The translations under genes and the position numbers were made by a program. From contig JAHFSA010000002.1 of NCBI GenBank assembly GCA_023265995.1, positions 384,814 to 448,813 of the forward strand: a DNA stretch of 64,000 bases, read 5' to 3'. The notes below the pieces were generated by a model. That model did no database searches. It was not told the origin of the DNA and saw only the letters and a program-made list of their open reading frames with translations. Numbering within the stretch: position 1 is the stretch's first letter; the number at the start of each line of letters is the position of its first letter. Source of the DNA: Perlucidibaca sp. (lineage in GTDB: Bacteria > Pseudomonadota > Gammaproteobacteria > Pseudomonadales > Moraxellaceae). Below are positions 8,667 through 19,097 of this stretch, piece by piece.

Positions 8667-10238
8667 TCAGGCAGCAGGCAGGTAATAGTAACGCTGCCAG
8701 ATTTCGCCATAGCGTACACGCTCGGCAACAATCTTTTCAGCGCTCCAGCCCAGCTCTTCGGACAGGATGTCATCGAGGCCCGGCACGGCATCGATGCCGC
8801 CATGCGGCAGCAACAGGCCGAGACGGACGCGACGCAGCAGCAGATCGTCGAGATGCACCACCTGCTCATGGCGGCAGGCCCAGCGCAGTTCGGCGACCAG
8901 CGTACCGGTATCGGCCACCGGCAGCATTTCCGAACGAGGCATGTCGTCGAGGAAGCGGCGGGTATGAATGCCGTAGCGCGCCACCAGACGGGCGAACGCC
9001 GGCGCTGCCAGCCACTCCGGCGCCGGACCCGGCTTGGGCGCCGTGAAGATGGCCTTGCGGTCGTCGCTGATGGCCAGGCCGAGATAGGGAGCGGCGAGCT
9101 TGAGGGCATCGAGCGCGATCAGGCGGAACGTGGTGAGCTTGCCGCCGGTGACCGTGATCAGACCGTTGTTGTCCCAGACCCGGTGGCTGCGACTCTCCTT
9201 CGAGGGGTCGTTGCCATCGCCGGCGCTGATCACCGGACGCACGCCGGAGAAGGTGGCGATGATGTCAGCGGTCGTCAGGCCGGCCTGCGGGAACTTGTCA
9301 TTGGCGCCGCGCAGCAGGTACTGCACTTCCTCGCTGCCGATGACAGCCTCGATGTCCATGTCCTCGCGATGATCGAGGTCGGTGGTACCGACTATCGTGC
9401 GACCTTCCCAGGGATAGATGAACATGACGCGGCCATCGTCGGGATGATTGCAGATCACTGCCTCGCGCAGCGGCAGCCGCTGCGCCGGCAGCACCAGATG
9501 ACTGCCGCGCAGGGGGCGCACGCGCACCTCGTCGACGAGCTTGCGACGCAGGCGGTCGGCCCAGGCGCCGGTGGCATTGATGACGGCGCGCGCGCTCACC
9601 ATGGTCTGCCCGCCGCTGACTCTATCCTCCAGGGTCAGGCCGCCGACACGGCAGCCGGCCATGACCAGATCACTGGCCTTGACGTAATTGATCATGGTCA
9701 GACCGTCGGCCACGGCCTCGTCGAGCACGCGCTGCACCAGGCGGGAGTCATCGGTGAGAGCATCGGTATAGCGCGATGCGCCGGTGAGGCCATCGCGGCG
9801 GTAGCCGGGAATGAGCTGCAGGAAGGCGTCGACACGGAAGTAGCGGTGATCACGCACGCGGGCCAGGAAGTCATAGGCCATGAGCAGCGCCATGAACGGC
9901 CAGCGGCCCGGGAACACACCCTTGAAATGGGCGAAGAAGTAGCCCATGCGTTCGACCAGGCCCGGCGCCTCGCGCAGCAGGCGCTCGCGCTCGGTCAGCG
10001 AATGCCAGGTCAGGCGGACCTCGCCCTGGGCGATGTAGCGCAGACCGCCATGAACCATCTTGGAGGAGCGGCTGGAGGTGCCCCAGCTGTAGTCGGTCTG
10101 CTCGATCAGCAGGGTCTTGAGACCGCGCCGAACAGACTCACGCGCAACGCCGGCACCGGTAATGCCGCCACCGATGACGATCACGTCCCAGAGATGATGC
10201 GGAAGAGATGACCAGATTTCCTTGCGTTGGGCCGACAC
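8667..10238 (-). CDS. glpD: Aerobic glycerol-3-phosphate dehydrogenase
   Basis: FAD-dependent membrane-associated enzyme oxidising glycerol-3-phosphate to dihydroxyacetone phosphate and feeding electrons to the quinone pool. 523 residues. The N-terminal dinucleotide fold is VIVIGGGITGAGVARESVRRG (about 19-39); the family motif SSRSSKMVHGGLRYI follows, then GSHLVLP, FIYPWEGRTIVGTTD and VTGGKLTTFRLIA in the C-terminal domain. Start is GTG with AGGGAG 5 bp before it. No glpF, glpK or glpR lies next to it, so its regulation cannot be inferred. Confidence 0.92.
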   Translation of the reverse strand: MSAQRKEIWSSLPHHLWDVIVIGGGITGAGVARESVRRGLKTLLIEQTDYSWGTSSRSSKMVHGGLRYIAQGEVRLTWHSLTERERLLREAPGLVERMGYFFAHFKGVFPGRWPFMALLMAYDFLARVRDHRYFRVDAFLQLIPGYRRDGLTGASRYTDALTDDSRLVQRVLDEAVADGLTMINYVKASDLVMAGCRVGGLTLEDRVSGGQTMVSARAVINATGAWADRLRRKLVDEVRVRPLRGSHLVLPAQRLPLREAVICNHPDDGRVMFIYPWEGRTIVGTTDLDHREDMDIEAVIGSEEVQYLLRGANDKFPQAGLTTADIIATFSGVRPVISAGDGNDPSKESRSHRVWDNNGLITVTGGKLTTFRLIALDALKLAAPYLGLAISDDRKAIFTAPKPGPAPEWLAAPAFARLVARYGIHTRRFLDDMPRSEMLPVADTGTLVAELRWACRHEQVVHLDDLLLRRVRLGLLLPHGGIDAVPGLDDILSEELGWSAEKIVAERVRYGEIWQRYYYLPAA

Positions 10239-10331
10239 TGCTACTCCCTCGTCTGGCTGAAAAGCAGACGCATTCTAAGGGATTGGCCGTGACAAATGAG
10301 CCGCCAGAATGACCCGGCAGTCAAATCGGTC

Positions 10332-11153
10332 TTACCAGCGCACCTGCTCCAGATGCTTGAACTCGCGCCCGAGGAAACGGCTGCCGATGGTCTGGAAACG
10401 CAGCGGAACGTCGGTCACCACATAGTCGTAGCGTGGCTCGCCACGCTGCGGGTTGTGCATGTCCATTTCGCTCAGCACGCGTGCGGTCTGCTCGGCGATG
10501 GTAGTGGCCGAATCCACCAGCTTGATGCCCGGTCCGGCGACTTCCTGCAGCAACGGCTTGAGCAGCGGATAGTGCGTGCAGCCCAGCACCATGGCGTCGA
10601 TCTGCTCGACCAGCGCCGGCTTGAGGTATTCACGCGCGGTCAGACGGGTGACCTCGTGATCGAGCCAGCCCTCCTCCACCAGCGGCACGAACAACGGGCA
10701 GGCCTGGGAGTAGACATGGAGGTTGGGATTGAGCGCATGGATGCTGCGCGCATAGGCATTGGAGTTGATCGTGGTCGGCGTGCCGATGACGCCTATGCCC
10801 TTCTTGCTGATCTCGACAGCGGCGCGGGCACCGGCATCGATGACATCCAGCACCGGCACCGACGAGCGCTCGCGCACGGCCTCGCCGGCGACAGCCGCCA
10901 TGGTGTTGCAGGCGATGATCAGGAGTTTGACGTCACGCTCGAGCAGGTAGTCGGCGATCTGCGTGGTGAAGCTGCGAATGGTTTCCACCGACTTCACGCC
11001 GTAGGGCACGCGCGCGGTATCGCCGAAGTAGATGATGTCCTCGAACGGCAGGCGTTCCATGAGCGCACGCACTACGGTGAGACCGCCGATGCCGGAGTCG
11101 AAGACTCCGATGGGGGAACGTGCGGAAGGGGAACGAGCACTCGAACCGGGCAT
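10332..11153 (-). CDS. murI: Glutamate racemase
   Basis: Makes D-glutamate for peptidoglycan. 273 residues. The two catalytic cysteines are visible in LLIIACNTMAAVAGE and AMVLGCTHYPLLKPLL, and the N-terminal substrate loop is PIGVFDSGIGGLTVVRAL. The start at 11153 follows an AGGTG site; translation further upstream would run into tRNA-Gly, so the in-frame extension to 11270 is rejected. The gene lies downstream of tRNA-Gly and its terminator on the same strand. Confidence 0.93.
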   Translation of the reverse strand: MPGSSARSPSARSPIGVFDSGIGGLTVVRALMERLPFEDIIYFGDTARVPYGVKSVETIRSFTTQIADYLLERDVKLLIIACNTMAAVAGEAVRERSSVPVLDVIDAGARAAVEISKKGIGVIGTPTTINSNAYARSIHALNPNLHVYSQACPLFVPLVEEGWLDHEVTRLTAREYLKPALVEQIDAMVLGCTHYPLLKPLLQEVAGPGIKLVDSATTIAEQTARVLSEMDMHNPQRGEPRYDYVVTDVPLRFQTIGSRFLGREFKHLEQVRW

Positions 11154-11190
11154 GCAGCACCTGCTGACGATAGGATGGCGGCAGCATAGC

Positions 11191-11217
11191 AAAACGCCGA
11201 CACAATGGTCGGCGTTT
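11191..11217 (-). terminator. Terminator after tRNA-Gly
   Basis: Read on the minus strand, a 7-bp GC-rich stem CGCCGAC/GTCGGCG with loop CATTGT runs into TTTT. Flanking A/T bases extend the stem to 10 bp. It sits directly downstream of tRNA-Gly and before murI. Confidence 0.75.
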
Positions 11218-11225
11218 CGGATAAC

Positions 11226-11301
11226 TGGAGCGGGTAACGAGGCTCGAACTCGTGACCTCGACCTTGGCAAGGTCGCGCTCTACCAACTGAGCTACACCCG
11301 C
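11226..11301 (-). tRNA. glyT-GCC: tRNA-Gly (GCC)
   Basis: 76-nt cloverleaf on the minus strand: acceptor GCGGGTG at the 5' end pairing with the 3' acceptor strand, D-arm with AGCTCAGTTGGTAGAGC, anticodon loop TTGCCAA (anticodon GCC), T-arm with GTTCGAGCC, encoded 3' CCA. It follows pgsA as in the conserved gammaproteobacterial order uvrY/gacA-uvrC-pgsA-glyW. The symbol is descriptive. Confidence 0.95.
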
Positions 11302-11438
11302 ATGCTGTTGCCAGCGTGTCGCTGAGGCTTTCGCATCAGGACAGGCGCGCATTGTATGCCGCCATTGCGCTCTGTCAAGCGCTGTCAGCCCTGCTCCGAT
11401 GCGACTGCGCAATTTTGCGCCAGCCGCACCGGCAAGGC

Positions 11439-12029
11439 TCAATCGGTCTCGCGCAGCTCCGGCCAGGCTGCCGCCATGTAGATGCACATGGACCACAGCG
11501 TCAGCACCACGGCCAGGTACATGAGCACCCAGCCGAGCGGATTGAAGAGTTCGTAATCGAGCAGCAGCACGGTGATGGAAACCATCTGCGCCGCCGTCTT
11601 CCACTTGCCTATGCTGCTCACCGCCACCTGGGCGCGCTTGCCGAGCTCGGCCATCCACTCGCGTAGTGCGGAAATGGTGATCTCGCGAGAAATGACCACG
11701 ATGGCCGGAATCACGATGAAGGCATTGTGATGCCATTCGACCAGCAGGATGAGCGCGGCGGCGACCATGAGCTTGTCAGCCACCGGATCGAGAAAGCGTC
11801 CGAAGGCGGAACCCTGGTTGAGGGTGCGCGCCAGATAGCCGTCGAACCAGTCGGTGACCGCGGCCAGGGCAAAGATCACCGCCACCGCCTCGTGTCGCCA
11901 GGGCAGCTCGGTATACGCCACCAGCAGAAGCACCGGAATCAGTGCCACGCGGGAAACGGTGAGGATATTGGGGATGTTCCAGAGTGAACGCGCGGCCAAC
12001 GCCATCTCCTTGCCGGTTGCTGCCGTCAC
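11439..12029 (-). CDS. pgsA: CDP-diacylglycerol--glycerol-3-phosphate 3-phosphatidyltransferase
   Basis: Inner-membrane enzyme making phosphatidylglycerophosphate, the committed step to phosphatidylglycerol. 196 residues. The CDP-alcohol phosphotransferase motif is complete (DWFDGYLARTLNQGSAFGRF followed by LDPVADK; spacing DG-x2-AR-x8-G-x3-D-x3-D, about residues 61-87), with several hydrophobic helices around it. The GTG at 12029 is used, with a weak GGGA upstream; the ATG at 12005 (MALAARSLWNIPN) is a real alternative, but its GGAG touches the start codon. It follows uvrC by 12 bp. Confidence 0.92.
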   Translation of the reverse strand: MTAATGKEMALAARSLWNIPNILTVSRVALIPVLLLVAYTELPWRHEAVAVIFALAAVTDWFDGYLARTLNQGSAFGRFLDPVADKLMVAAALILLVEWHHNAFIVIPAIVVISREITISALREWMAELGKRAQVAVSSIGKWKTAAQMVSITVLLLDYELFNPLGWVLMYLAVVLTLWSMCIYMAAAWPELRETD

Positions 12030-12041
12030 TATCCCGTAACT

Positions 12042-13901
12042 TCAGTGGCTGTGCAAGGCGGCATGGATGGCCTGCGCCAGTGTTTCGCTGATTCCCGGCA
12101 CGGTGGCGAGGTCGCGCGCGCTGGCCCGACGCACTTCCTGCAAGCCGCCGAAATGCTGGATCAGCGCCCGGCGTCTCGTCGGCCCGACGCCCGGAATGCT
12201 TTCCAGTGACGATGTCGTGCGCGCCTTCTGCCGGCGCTCGCGATGACCGGTGATGGCAAACCGGTGCGCCTCGTCACGGATATGCTGGATGAGATGCAGG
12301 GCCGGCGAGTCGGCGTTGAGCGACAGGCTGTGTCCGTCCGCGAAGTGCAAGGTCTCCAGGCCGGGCTTGCGGCCCTCGCCCTTGGCGATGCCGACCAGCA
12401 GCACGCTGCTTACCGCCAGCTCCTGCATGACGGCCACCGCCTGCGCCAGCTGGCCCTTGCCGCCATCGATGAAGAGGATGTCCGGCAAGGCGCCCTCGCC
12501 CTTGACCAGGCGGCTGTAGCGCCGCGTCAGCGCCTGCTGCATGGCGGCGTAATCGTCACCGGGGGTGATGCCCTCGATATTGAAGCGACGATAGTCGCTC
12601 TTCTTCGGTCCCTGCCCGTCGAACACCACGCAGGACGCCACCGTGGCCTCGCCCATGGTGTGGCTGATGTCGAAGCACTCCATGCGCTGCACCGGCTCGT
12701 CGAGTCCGAGCACCTGCTGCAGATCGGCAAAACGGCGTGCGATGTGGCTGCGGTTGGCGAGCCCGGCGGCGAGTCCGGCCTCGGCATTGCGCTGCGCCAT
12801 CTCCAGCCAGGCCGCGCGCGTCTCGCGCACGCGCGACTTGATCTCGACCTCGCGGCCGTACTGGCTGCGGATGGCCTCGACCAGCACCGCGGCATCGGGC
12901 AGCTCGACCGGCAGAATGATCTCGCGCGGCAGATCGCGCCCGCCGCCACCCTCGAGCCCGGCCTGCAGATAGAACGACGGCAGGAACTCGGACAGGATGT
13001 CGACCACCTCGGTTTCACCAAACAGCGCCGGCTGCCAGGCCTTGGTGCCGAGCACACGGCCGTCGCGCACATAGAGCACCTGCAGGCAGACACCACCGGG
13101 CTGGGCGGCGACGCCGAAGACATCGGCGGAACCGATGTCCTTGAGCACGAACTGCTGCTCCTGGACGCGACGCAAGGCGGCGAGCTGATCGCGATAGACC
13201 GCCGCCTGCTCGAAGTCGAGCGCCTCCGAGGCCATGCTCATGCGCGCGATCAGGTTGTCGGTGACTTCTTCGTTGCGACCTTCGAGAAACAGGCGGGTGT
13301 TCTCGACATCGCGACGGTAGTCCTCGGCACTGATGTAGCCGACGCAGGGCGCGCGGCAGCGCCTGATCTGATACTGCAGACAGGGACGCTCGCGATTGCG
13401 GAAGGTGCTGTCCTCGCACTGGCGCACCATGAACAGCTTCTGCAGCAGGCTGAGACTGTCGCGCACCGCGGTCGAGCTCGGGAACGGCCCGAAATAGCGT
13501 CCCTTCTGCTGCTTGCTGCCGCGGTGAAAGGCCAGGCGTGGCCAGGCCTCGCCCTCCGAGAGGAAGACATAGGGGTAGCTCTTGTCGTCGCGCAGCAGGA
13601 TGTTGTACGGCGGCTTCAGCGACTTGATCAGCGTCTGTTCGAGCAGCAGCGCCTCGGTCTCGGAGGCGGTGATGGTGATCTCGATGGCGTGGATGCGCTC
13701 GACCAGCGCCCGCGTCTTGGGGCTGGCCACATTCTTGAGGAAATAGGAGCTGACCCGGTTCTTCAGCACCTTGGCCTTGCCGACATAGAGCACGCTGCCA
13801 TCGGCCGCCAGCATGCGATAGATGCCCGGCGCCAGCGGCAGGGTCTTGAGCTGGGCACGCACGGGAGCCAGCCGGGCTTCGTCGTCCTCGGGACTGCTCA
13901 T
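12042..13901 (-). CDS. uvrC: Excinuclease ABC subunit C
   Basis: Makes the dual incisions of nucleotide excision repair. 619 residues, normal length. The GIY-YIG nuclease (about 25-60) contains [10 protein letters not shown] and [19 protein letters not shown] cysteine-rich linker ([17 protein letters not shown]) and UVR domain follow, then the RNase H-like C-terminal nuclease with [28 protein letters not shown] and [14 protein letters not shown], and a C-terminal helix-hairpin-helix pair ([35 protein letters not shown]). It sits 8 bp after gacA and before pgsA, the classic uvrY-uvrC-pgsA order. Confidence 0.96.
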   Translation of the reverse strand: MSSPEDDEARLAPVRAQLKTLPLAPGIYRMLAADGSVLYVGKAKVLKNRVSSYFLKNVASPKTRALVERIHAIEITITASETEALLLEQTLIKSLKPPYNILLRDDKSYPYVFLSEGEAWPRLAFHRGSKQQKGRYFGPFPSSTAVRDSLSLLQKLFMVRQCEDSTFRNRERPCLQYQIRRCRAPCVGYISAEDYRRDVENTRLFLEGRNEEVTDNLIARMSMASEALDFEQAAVYRDQLAALRRVQEQQFVLKDIGSADVFGVAAQPGGVCLQVLYVRDGRVLGTKAWQPALFGETEVVDILSEFLPSFYLQAGLEGGGGRDLPREIILPVELPDAAVLVEAIRSQYGREVEIKSRVRETRAAWLEMAQRNAEAGLAAGLANRSHIARRFADLQQVLGLDEPVQRMECFDISHTMGEATVASCVVFDGQGPKKSDYRRFNIEGITPGDDYAAMQQALTRRYSRLVKGEGALPDILFIDGGKGQLAQAVAVMQELAVSSVLLVGIAKGEGRKPGLETLHFADGHSLSLNADSPALHLIQHIRDEAHRFAITGHRERRQKARTTSSLESIPGVGPTRRRALIQHFGGLQEVRRASARDLATVPGISETLAQAIHAALHSH

Positions 13902-13909
13902 GGCGGCGC

Positions 13910-14548
13910 TCAGGCAATCACTCCGTGCTGCAAGGCCAGGCGCGCAAGGGCGATGTCATTGTCGACACCGAGCTTGAGCAGCAGTCGCGAGCGATAAGTA
14001 CTGATCGTCTTGGGGCTGAGGAAAAGCTGCTCGGCGATGTCCTGCACACGCTTCTCGCTGACCAGCAGCATGAGCACCTGCATCTCGCGTGCCGACAGGG
14101 TAGTGAACGGATTCTCGGCCGGATCCGGGGCATGCTTCTGCAGCACCAGCATCTGCGCCAGCTCGGGGCTGACATAGCGCTGCCCGCGCGCGGCACGGCG
14201 AATGGCGGTGACAACATCATCGAGATGCGCACCCTTGGTGAGATAGCCGGCGACCCCGGCATCCAGCAAGCGGCCCGGCAGCGGACCGTCCTCGGTGACA
14301 CTGAGCATGACGATGCGCAATTCCGGCCACAGCTTCATGAGACGCAGGCTGGCCTCGTGCCCGCCCATGCCCGGCATCATGAGATCCATGAGCAGCACCT
14401 GGGGCTGCACTTCGCGCACCAGCTGTATGGCTTCCTCACCGCTGGCGGCGGCTCCCACCACCTCCAGACCGGGCACATCGGCCAGCATGCGCGAGAGGCT
14501 CATGCGGATCAGGCTGTGGTCATCGACTATTGCAACACGAATGTTCAC
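13910..14548 (-). CDS. gacA: Response regulator GacA/UvrY
   Basis: LuxR-type response regulator which, in the Gac/BarA-UvrY system, activates small RNAs that sequester CsrA/RsmA. 212 residues. The receiver domain has acidic residues in [12 protein letters not shown] and the phosphoacceptor Asp in [13 protein letters not shown] (about residue 54). The C-terminal HTH begins [28 protein letters not shown] and ends [16 protein letters not shown]. It is the first gene of the gacA-uvrC-pgsA run; the sensor kinase is not in the window. It is divergent from the PBP7-like gene. Confidence 0.94.
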   Translation of the reverse strand: MNIRVAIVDDHSLIRMSLSRMLADVPGLEVVGAAASGEEAIQLVREVQPQVLLMDLMMPGMGGHEASLRLMKLWPELRIVMLSVTEDGPLPGRLLDAGVAGYLTKGAHLDDVVTAIRRAARGQRYVSPELAQMLVLQKHAPDPAENPFTTLSAREMQVLMLLVSEKRVQDIAEQLFLSPKTISTYRSRLLLKLGVDNDIALARLALQHGVIA

Positions 14549-14739
14549 TGCGGATGCTCACGGGCTGAAATCACCGCTATCTTAGCGAGAGATAGTTGTG
14601 TTACAAAATAACGGCAGACCGTTTGTTTTCAGAGGCCGTCATGAAAAGGCTGGCAAACGCGTTGAAAAGCCGCCGGTGGGGTGTCTATCTCCCCATGGTC
14701 ACCGACGGCAGTAACAGACTGAACCAGGTAACAACACTC

Positions 14740-15831
14740 ATGCTGATGAACATCTTCCGCGGCCCGGCACGCATGCTGCTGGCCCTCCTGCTGTCCCTTT
14801 CCATTGTCGCTCCCGCCAGCCTGCTCGTCGCCCAGACAGCCCAGGCGGCCGAGAAGTCCTCCGCCAGAACCACCAGCAAGAAGGTCGTCAAGACCAGAAA
14901 GCATGCCGCTGCCCGAGTCAGCCACAAGGCCTCCGGCAGCCATCGCCACAGGGTCGCCCGTCACAAGGCGGCTGCGGCTGCCACAGTCGCTGCCGTCGCC
15001 GCCGCTCCGCTGGTGCTGAGCTCGGCCGAAGTCGCCGCCGAGCAGCGCCGCAAGCGTCCTGACTCCATCCAGAGCACCGTCAGCGTGCCGCTCGATGTCG
15101 AGTCCCGCGCGGCACTGATCACCAACGCCCGTACCGGCGAGGTGCTCTACGGCAAGAACATCCACCAGACCATGCCCATCGCCTCCATCACCAAGCTGAT
15201 GACGGCCATGATCGTGCTCGATGCCGGTCTCGACCTCAACGACCCGGTCACCATTACCGATGCCGACGTCGACCATCTGCGCCACACCCATTCGCGTCTG
15301 GCTGTCGGCACCACGCTGACCCGTGGCGACCTCATGCTGATCGCCCTCATGGCCTCGGAAAACCGTGCCGCCGCCGCCCTCGCGCGCAGCTACCCGGGTG
15401 GCACGCAGGCCGCGGTCAATGCCATGAACCGCAAGGCACGCAGCCTCGGCATGACCAGCGCCATCTTCCTCGATTCCACCGGCCTGCATGGCGAGAACAG
15501 CGCCACGCCCAGCGACCTGGTGAAAATGGTGCAGGCGGCCTACCGCTACCCCGACATCCGCGCCTTCTCGACCATGGCGGAATATCAGGTTCCCTCCAAG
15601 GGCCAGATCCTGCAGTACAAGAACACCAACGGTCTGGTGAAGAAGCCGGAATGGAACATTGAAGTGTCCAAGACCGGCTACATCAACGAAGCCGGTCGCT
15701 GCCTGGTCATGATGGCGCACATCCGCAACATCCCGGTGGTCATCGTGCTCATGGACTCCTGGGGCAAATACACCCGCATCGGCGATGCCAACCGCGTCAA
15801 GCGCTGGCTGGAACTCGCCTACGGCACCTGA
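14740..15831 (+). CDS. pbpG: D-alanyl-D-alanine endopeptidase/carboxypeptidase (PBP7/8-like, peptidase S11)
   Basis: Periplasmic low-molecular-weight penicillin-binding protein that trims peptidoglycan cross-links. About 363 residues. A signal peptide (ARMLLALLLSLSIVAPASLLVAQTAQA) is followed by a basic, Ala-rich linker (about 30-95) and the S11 domain with SxxK in IASITKLMTAMI, SxN-type motif SEN in MASENRAAAAL and KTG in VSKTGYINEAG. The ATG at 14740 is chosen because it puts the signal peptide at the N-terminus. The ATG at 14641 has a better site (AGAGG, 5 bp) and would add 33 residues, so the start is uncertain. The long Lys/Arg/Ala linker is unusual and may bind peptidoglycan or nucleic acid. 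Confidence 0.87.
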   Translation: MLMNIFRGPARMLLALLLSLSIVAPASLLVAQTAQAAEKSSARTTSKKVVKTRKHAAARVSHKASGSHRHRVARHKAAAAATVAAVAAAPLVLSSAEVAAEQRRKRPDSIQSTVSVPLDVESRAALITNARTGEVLYGKNIHQTMPIASITKLMTAMIVLDAGLDLNDPVTITDADVDHLRHTHSRLAVGTTLTRGDLMLIALMASENRAAAALARSYPGGTQAAVNAMNRKARSLGMTSAIFLDSTGLHGENSATPSDLVKMVQAAYRYPDIRAFSTMAEYQVPSKGQILQYKNTNGLVKKPEWNIEVSKTGYINEAGRCLVMMAHIRNIPVVIVLMDSWGKYTRIGDANRVKRWLELAYGT

Positions 15832-15869
15832 GCCGCTCCCTGCCTGACACCTCTCCGACTGCGCCGGCC

Positions 15870-16583
15870 TCAGGCCGCGCGCAGACGGTCTGACCATGCC
15901 GCCATTTCCTGACGACGCAGACGCCAGTCGGGACACAGCCTGTCCTGCCAGGCGTGAAAGCGCGGACTGTGATTGAACTCGCGCAAGTGGCAGAGCTCGT
16001 GGCAGATCACATAGTCGATGCAGTTCCCGGGCACGCTCATGAGCTGGGTGTTGAGGGTGATGCGGCCATCACGCGAGCAGCTGCCCCAGCGTGAGCGCAT
16101 GTGGCGCAAACGCAGATCGGCCGGCACCCAGTCCGGGCCGAAACCGGCCACCAGGGTATCCATCCGGGCCGGCAGCCAGAGCGCCGCCTGCCCCTTCTGC
16201 CACTGCAGCAGCGCCGTGGCCAGGGTCTCCTTCTGCTGCCACAGAGACGGGCTGACACGCAGCTCGCCACTCGCCTCGTCCAGCCATATCGAAGGCTTGC
16301 GGCCACGCCCGGCCGGCGCCATGGCGGACTCGCCGCAGACCACCGGCAAGGGCTCGCCCAGATGCCACCAGACGCGACCCTCGCCCCACTCCGGGCGGGC
16401 CGGTCGTGCCGCGATCTCGTCAAGGTGATGGCGTATCCAGTCCTGACGGCTGTGCACGAAGGCCTCGATCTCGTAGAGCGGCAGACGGCGTGGCGCCCTC
16501 ACCTCGACCCGGCCGTCCTGATGAATCTGGATGGCCAGGGTGCGGCGCGCGCTGCGCACCAGCTCGTACGAAACCGCAGCCAT
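15870..16583 (-). CDS. M48/YgjP-like zinc metallopeptidase
   Basis: 237-residue protein of the YgjP/DUF45 family. The zinc motif is HELCHLREFNHSPRFHAWQ, preceded by the family hallmark RHMRSRWGSCSRDGRITLNTQL. No signal peptide; likely cytoplasmic, substrate unknown. The ATG at 16583 has GAGGTG 8 bp upstream and is favoured over the GTG at 16589, whose site would be only 2 bp away. Either way the gene follows recQ with essentially no gap, suggesting a shared leftward transcript. Confidence 0.85.
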   Translation of the reverse strand: MAAVSYELVRSARRTLAIQIHQDGRVEVRAPRRLPLYEIEAFVHSRQDWIRHHLDEIAARPARPEWGEGRVWWHLGEPLPVVCGESAMAPAGRGRKPSIWLDEASGELRVSPSLWQQKETLATALLQWQKGQAALWLPARMDTLVAGFGPDWVPADLRLRHMRSRWGSCSRDGRITLNTQLMSVPGNCIDYVICHELCHLREFNHSPRFHAWQDRLCPDWRLRRQEMAAWSDRLRAA

Positions 16584-16585
16584 GC

Positions 16586-18442
16586 TCACGCCACCTCGTC
16601 GACATGCTGGCGTATGACCGCCAGGAACTCGTCGCCGTAGCGCTCCAGCTTGCTGTCGCCTATGCCGCCGATCTGGCGCATTTCGCGCAGGCTCAACGGC
16701 ATGTGCTCGATCATGGCCAGCAGCGTGCTGTCATGGAAAATGACATAGGGCGGCACACCCTGGGCCTCGGCCAGCTCGCGCCGCCTGGCGCGCAGCGCCA
16801 GCCACAGCGGCTGGTCGGCGGAATCGACCTGGGCCGAAGCCCGCGCCCGCCCGGCACTGCTGCTGCGTGCGCCCGCCACGGTGTCGCGATCCTGGCGCAG
16901 CGACAGCATGGTTTCGCCCTTGAGCAGGCCACGACACTCCGGTGCCAGGCGCAACGTGCCATAGCCGTCGACATCGACCAGCAGCAGACCCTTGGCCAGC
17001 AACTGCCGGAACAGGCTGCGCCAGGTCTTGAGCGCCACGCTCTGGCCCTGGCCGAACAGCGCCAGCTGCTCGTGACCATTGCCGAGCACGCGCTCGGAGC
17101 GCTTCCCGGTCAGCACCTCCAGCACATACTCGACGCCATAGCGCTGGCCGGTGCGGTAGACCGCCGACAAGGCCAGACGTGCCGGCTCGGTGGCATCCCA
17201 GGTCGCCACCGGCTCGACGCAGATGTCGCAATTGCCGCAGGGCTGCGCCATGTGCTCGTCGAAGTAGCGCAGCAGCAGCTGACGACGGCAATCGGTGGCC
17301 TCGCAGAGCTGCAGCATGGCATCGATGCGCCGGCGCTCATGGCGCTTGTGCTCCTCGCTGCCCTCCGACTGCGCCAGCATCTGCTGATGCTTGATGACAT
17401 CCTGCAAGCCGTAGAACAGGCAGACGGTGGATGGCAGGCCGTCGCGACCGGCGCGACCGGTTTCCTGGTAGTACGCCTCCAGGCTCTTGGGCAGGTCGAG
17501 GTGGGCCACGAAGCGCACATTGGACTTGTCGATGCCCATGCCGAAGGCGATGGTCGCCACCACGATCACGCCTTCCTCGCGCAGGAAGCGGGTCTGGTTG
17601 GCTTCGCGCTCGGCCGCCGGCAGACCGGCGTGATAGACCAGCGCCGGAAAGCCGCGCGCCTTCAGGGCCTCGGCCACCTTCTCGGTCTTCGCGCGCGACA
17701 GGCAGTAGACAATGCCGGCATCCTGCGAGTGCTCGCGCTTGATGAAATCGGTGAGCTGCTCAAGCGCGTTCAGGCGCGGCAGGATGCGATAGAACAGATT
17801 CGGCCGGTCGAAGCTGCTGATGAAGACTTCGGCATCTTCCAGCCGCAGCAGGCGGATGATGTCGGCACGCGTGCGCAGGTCGGCGGTCGCGGTCAGGGCG
17901 AGACGCGGAATGTTCGGGAACTGCTCGGCCAGCACCGACAGGCCGAGATAGTCGGAGCGGAAATCATGCCCCCATTGCGAAACGCAGTGGGCCTCGTCGA
18001 TGGCGAACAGCGAGATCGGCACGCGCTGCAGCAGCTCCAGCGTGCGCGAGGTGACCAGACGCTCGGGTGCCATGTAGAGCAGATCGAGCCGACCGTCGAG
18101 CAGCTGCGACTCGATGGCGCGCGCCTCGTGCGCCTCCAGGCTGCTGCTCAGATAGGCCGCGCGCACGCCAAGCTGCAGCAGCGTGGCGACCTGATCCTGC
18201 ATCAGCGAGATCAGCGGCGAGATGACAATGGCGGTGCCCGGACGCATCAGCGCCGGCACCTGATAGCACAGCGACTTGCCGCCGCCGGTAGGCATCAGCA
18301 CCAGGGCATCGCGCCCGCTCGCCACCGTCTGCACGATGGCGGCCTGCTGCTGCCGGAAGCCGTCATAGCCCCAGACATGGCGCAGCACCTCGCGTGCCTG
18401 CGCCGCCAGATCATCCTCCGGCATGATACTGCCTGCTTTCAT
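16586..18442 (-). CDS. recQ: ATP-dependent DNA helicase RecQ
   Basis: 3'-5' DNA helicase of recombination and replication-fork repair. 618 residues. Helicase motifs: Walker [20 protein letters not shown] (about 50-68), DEAH box in [17 protein letters not shown], motif [13 protein letters not shown] zinc-binding RQC region has [17 protein letters not shown] and CGNCDIC. A C-terminal HRDC domain ends the protein ([34 protein letters not shown]). The ATG at 18442 has GAGAGG 6 bp upstream; the GTG at 18448 is less likely. It is divergent from the UPF0149 gene. Confidence 0.95.
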   Translation of the reverse strand: MKAGSIMPEDDLAAQAREVLRHVWGYDGFRQQQAAIVQTVASGRDALVLMPTGGGKSLCYQVPALMRPGTAIVISPLISLMQDQVATLLQLGVRAAYLSSSLEAHEARAIESQLLDGRLDLLYMAPERLVTSRTLELLQRVPISLFAIDEAHCVSQWGHDFRSDYLGLSVLAEQFPNIPRLALTATADLRTRADIIRLLRLEDAEVFISSFDRPNLFYRILPRLNALEQLTDFIKREHSQDAGIVYCLSRAKTEKVAEALKARGFPALVYHAGLPAAEREANQTRFLREEGVIVVATIAFGMGIDKSNVRFVAHLDLPKSLEAYYQETGRAGRDGLPSTVCLFYGLQDVIKHQQMLAQSEGSEEHKRHERRRIDAMLQLCEATDCRRQLLLRYFDEHMAQPCGNCDICVEPVATWDATEPARLALSAVYRTGQRYGVEYVLEVLTGKRSERVLGNGHEQLALFGQGQSVALKTWRSLFRQLLAKGLLLVDVDGYGTLRLAPECRGLLKGETMLSLRQDRDTVAGARSSSAGRARASAQVDSADQPLWLALRARRRELAEAQGVPPYVIFHDSTLLAMIEHMPLSLREMRQIGGIGDSKLERYGDEFLAVIRQHVDEVA

Positions 18443-18507
18443 GCCCACCCTCTCGCACCTCTGCCTGACTCGGCACTACAATCCGCATCACTTCTCCGGA
18501 GAAAGTC

Positions 18508-19074
18508 ATGCACGAACAATACGCCATGCCCGCCGCCACGCTGGGCGCCCTCGAAGACTTTCTCGACAGCGATGCCAACGAGAACGGCCTCGACTTCCTC
18601 GGCAGCCACGGCTACCTGACCGCACTCACCGTCGGCCCTCGCGGCACGCTCGACGCGGAAGCCATGGCAGCCCTCTTCGAGGATGCCGAGCCCTGCGCCG
18701 ATGCCGCCCGCTCCGCGCGCATCCGCGAACAACTGCAAGCCTGGCAGAAAAGCATTCATGCCGTGCTCTACCATGGCGCCCGTCTCGAGCTGCCCTGCCC
18801 GCTGGTGTCCGACCTCAACGAAGCCAACGAGCTCAGCGACTGGTGTGTCGGCTTCATGGAAGGCTTGTTCCTCGACGAGGAGCGCTGGTATGCCGGTCAT
18901 GAAGATGACATTGCCGACCTGACGCTGCCCATGGTGGTCATTTCCGACCTGATCGACGACCCCGACCTGCAGGTCCTGCGCCGCGACCGCAAGCTGCTCA
19001 AGGAAATGACCCTGCAGATCCCCGATCTGATCACCGAAATCTACCTGCTCTTCCACGCCCCGACCAACGTCTGA
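18508..19074 (+). CDS. UPF0149 (YecA/YgfB) family protein
   Basis: 188-residue acidic cytoplasmic protein of the UPF0149 family, function unresolved. Visible family features are ALEDFLDSDANENGLDFLGSHGYLTAL near the N-terminus and NELSDWCVGFMEGLFLDEERW in the middle. No C-terminal SEC-C zinc motif (CxCxSG..KyK) is present, so it is the short form. The start has GGAG 6 bp upstream. It is divergent from recQ. Confidence 0.82.
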   Translation: MHEQYAMPAATLGALEDFLDSDANENGLDFLGSHGYLTALTVGPRGTLDAEAMAALFEDAEPCADAARSARIREQLQAWQKSIHAVLYHGARLELPCPLVSDLNEANELSDWCVGFMEGLFLDEERWYAGHEDDIADLTLPMVVISDLIDDPDLQVLRRDRKLLKEMTLQIPDLITEIYLLFHAPTNV

Positions 19075-19097
19075 CACCGCCAGCGCGGCCGCCGACC

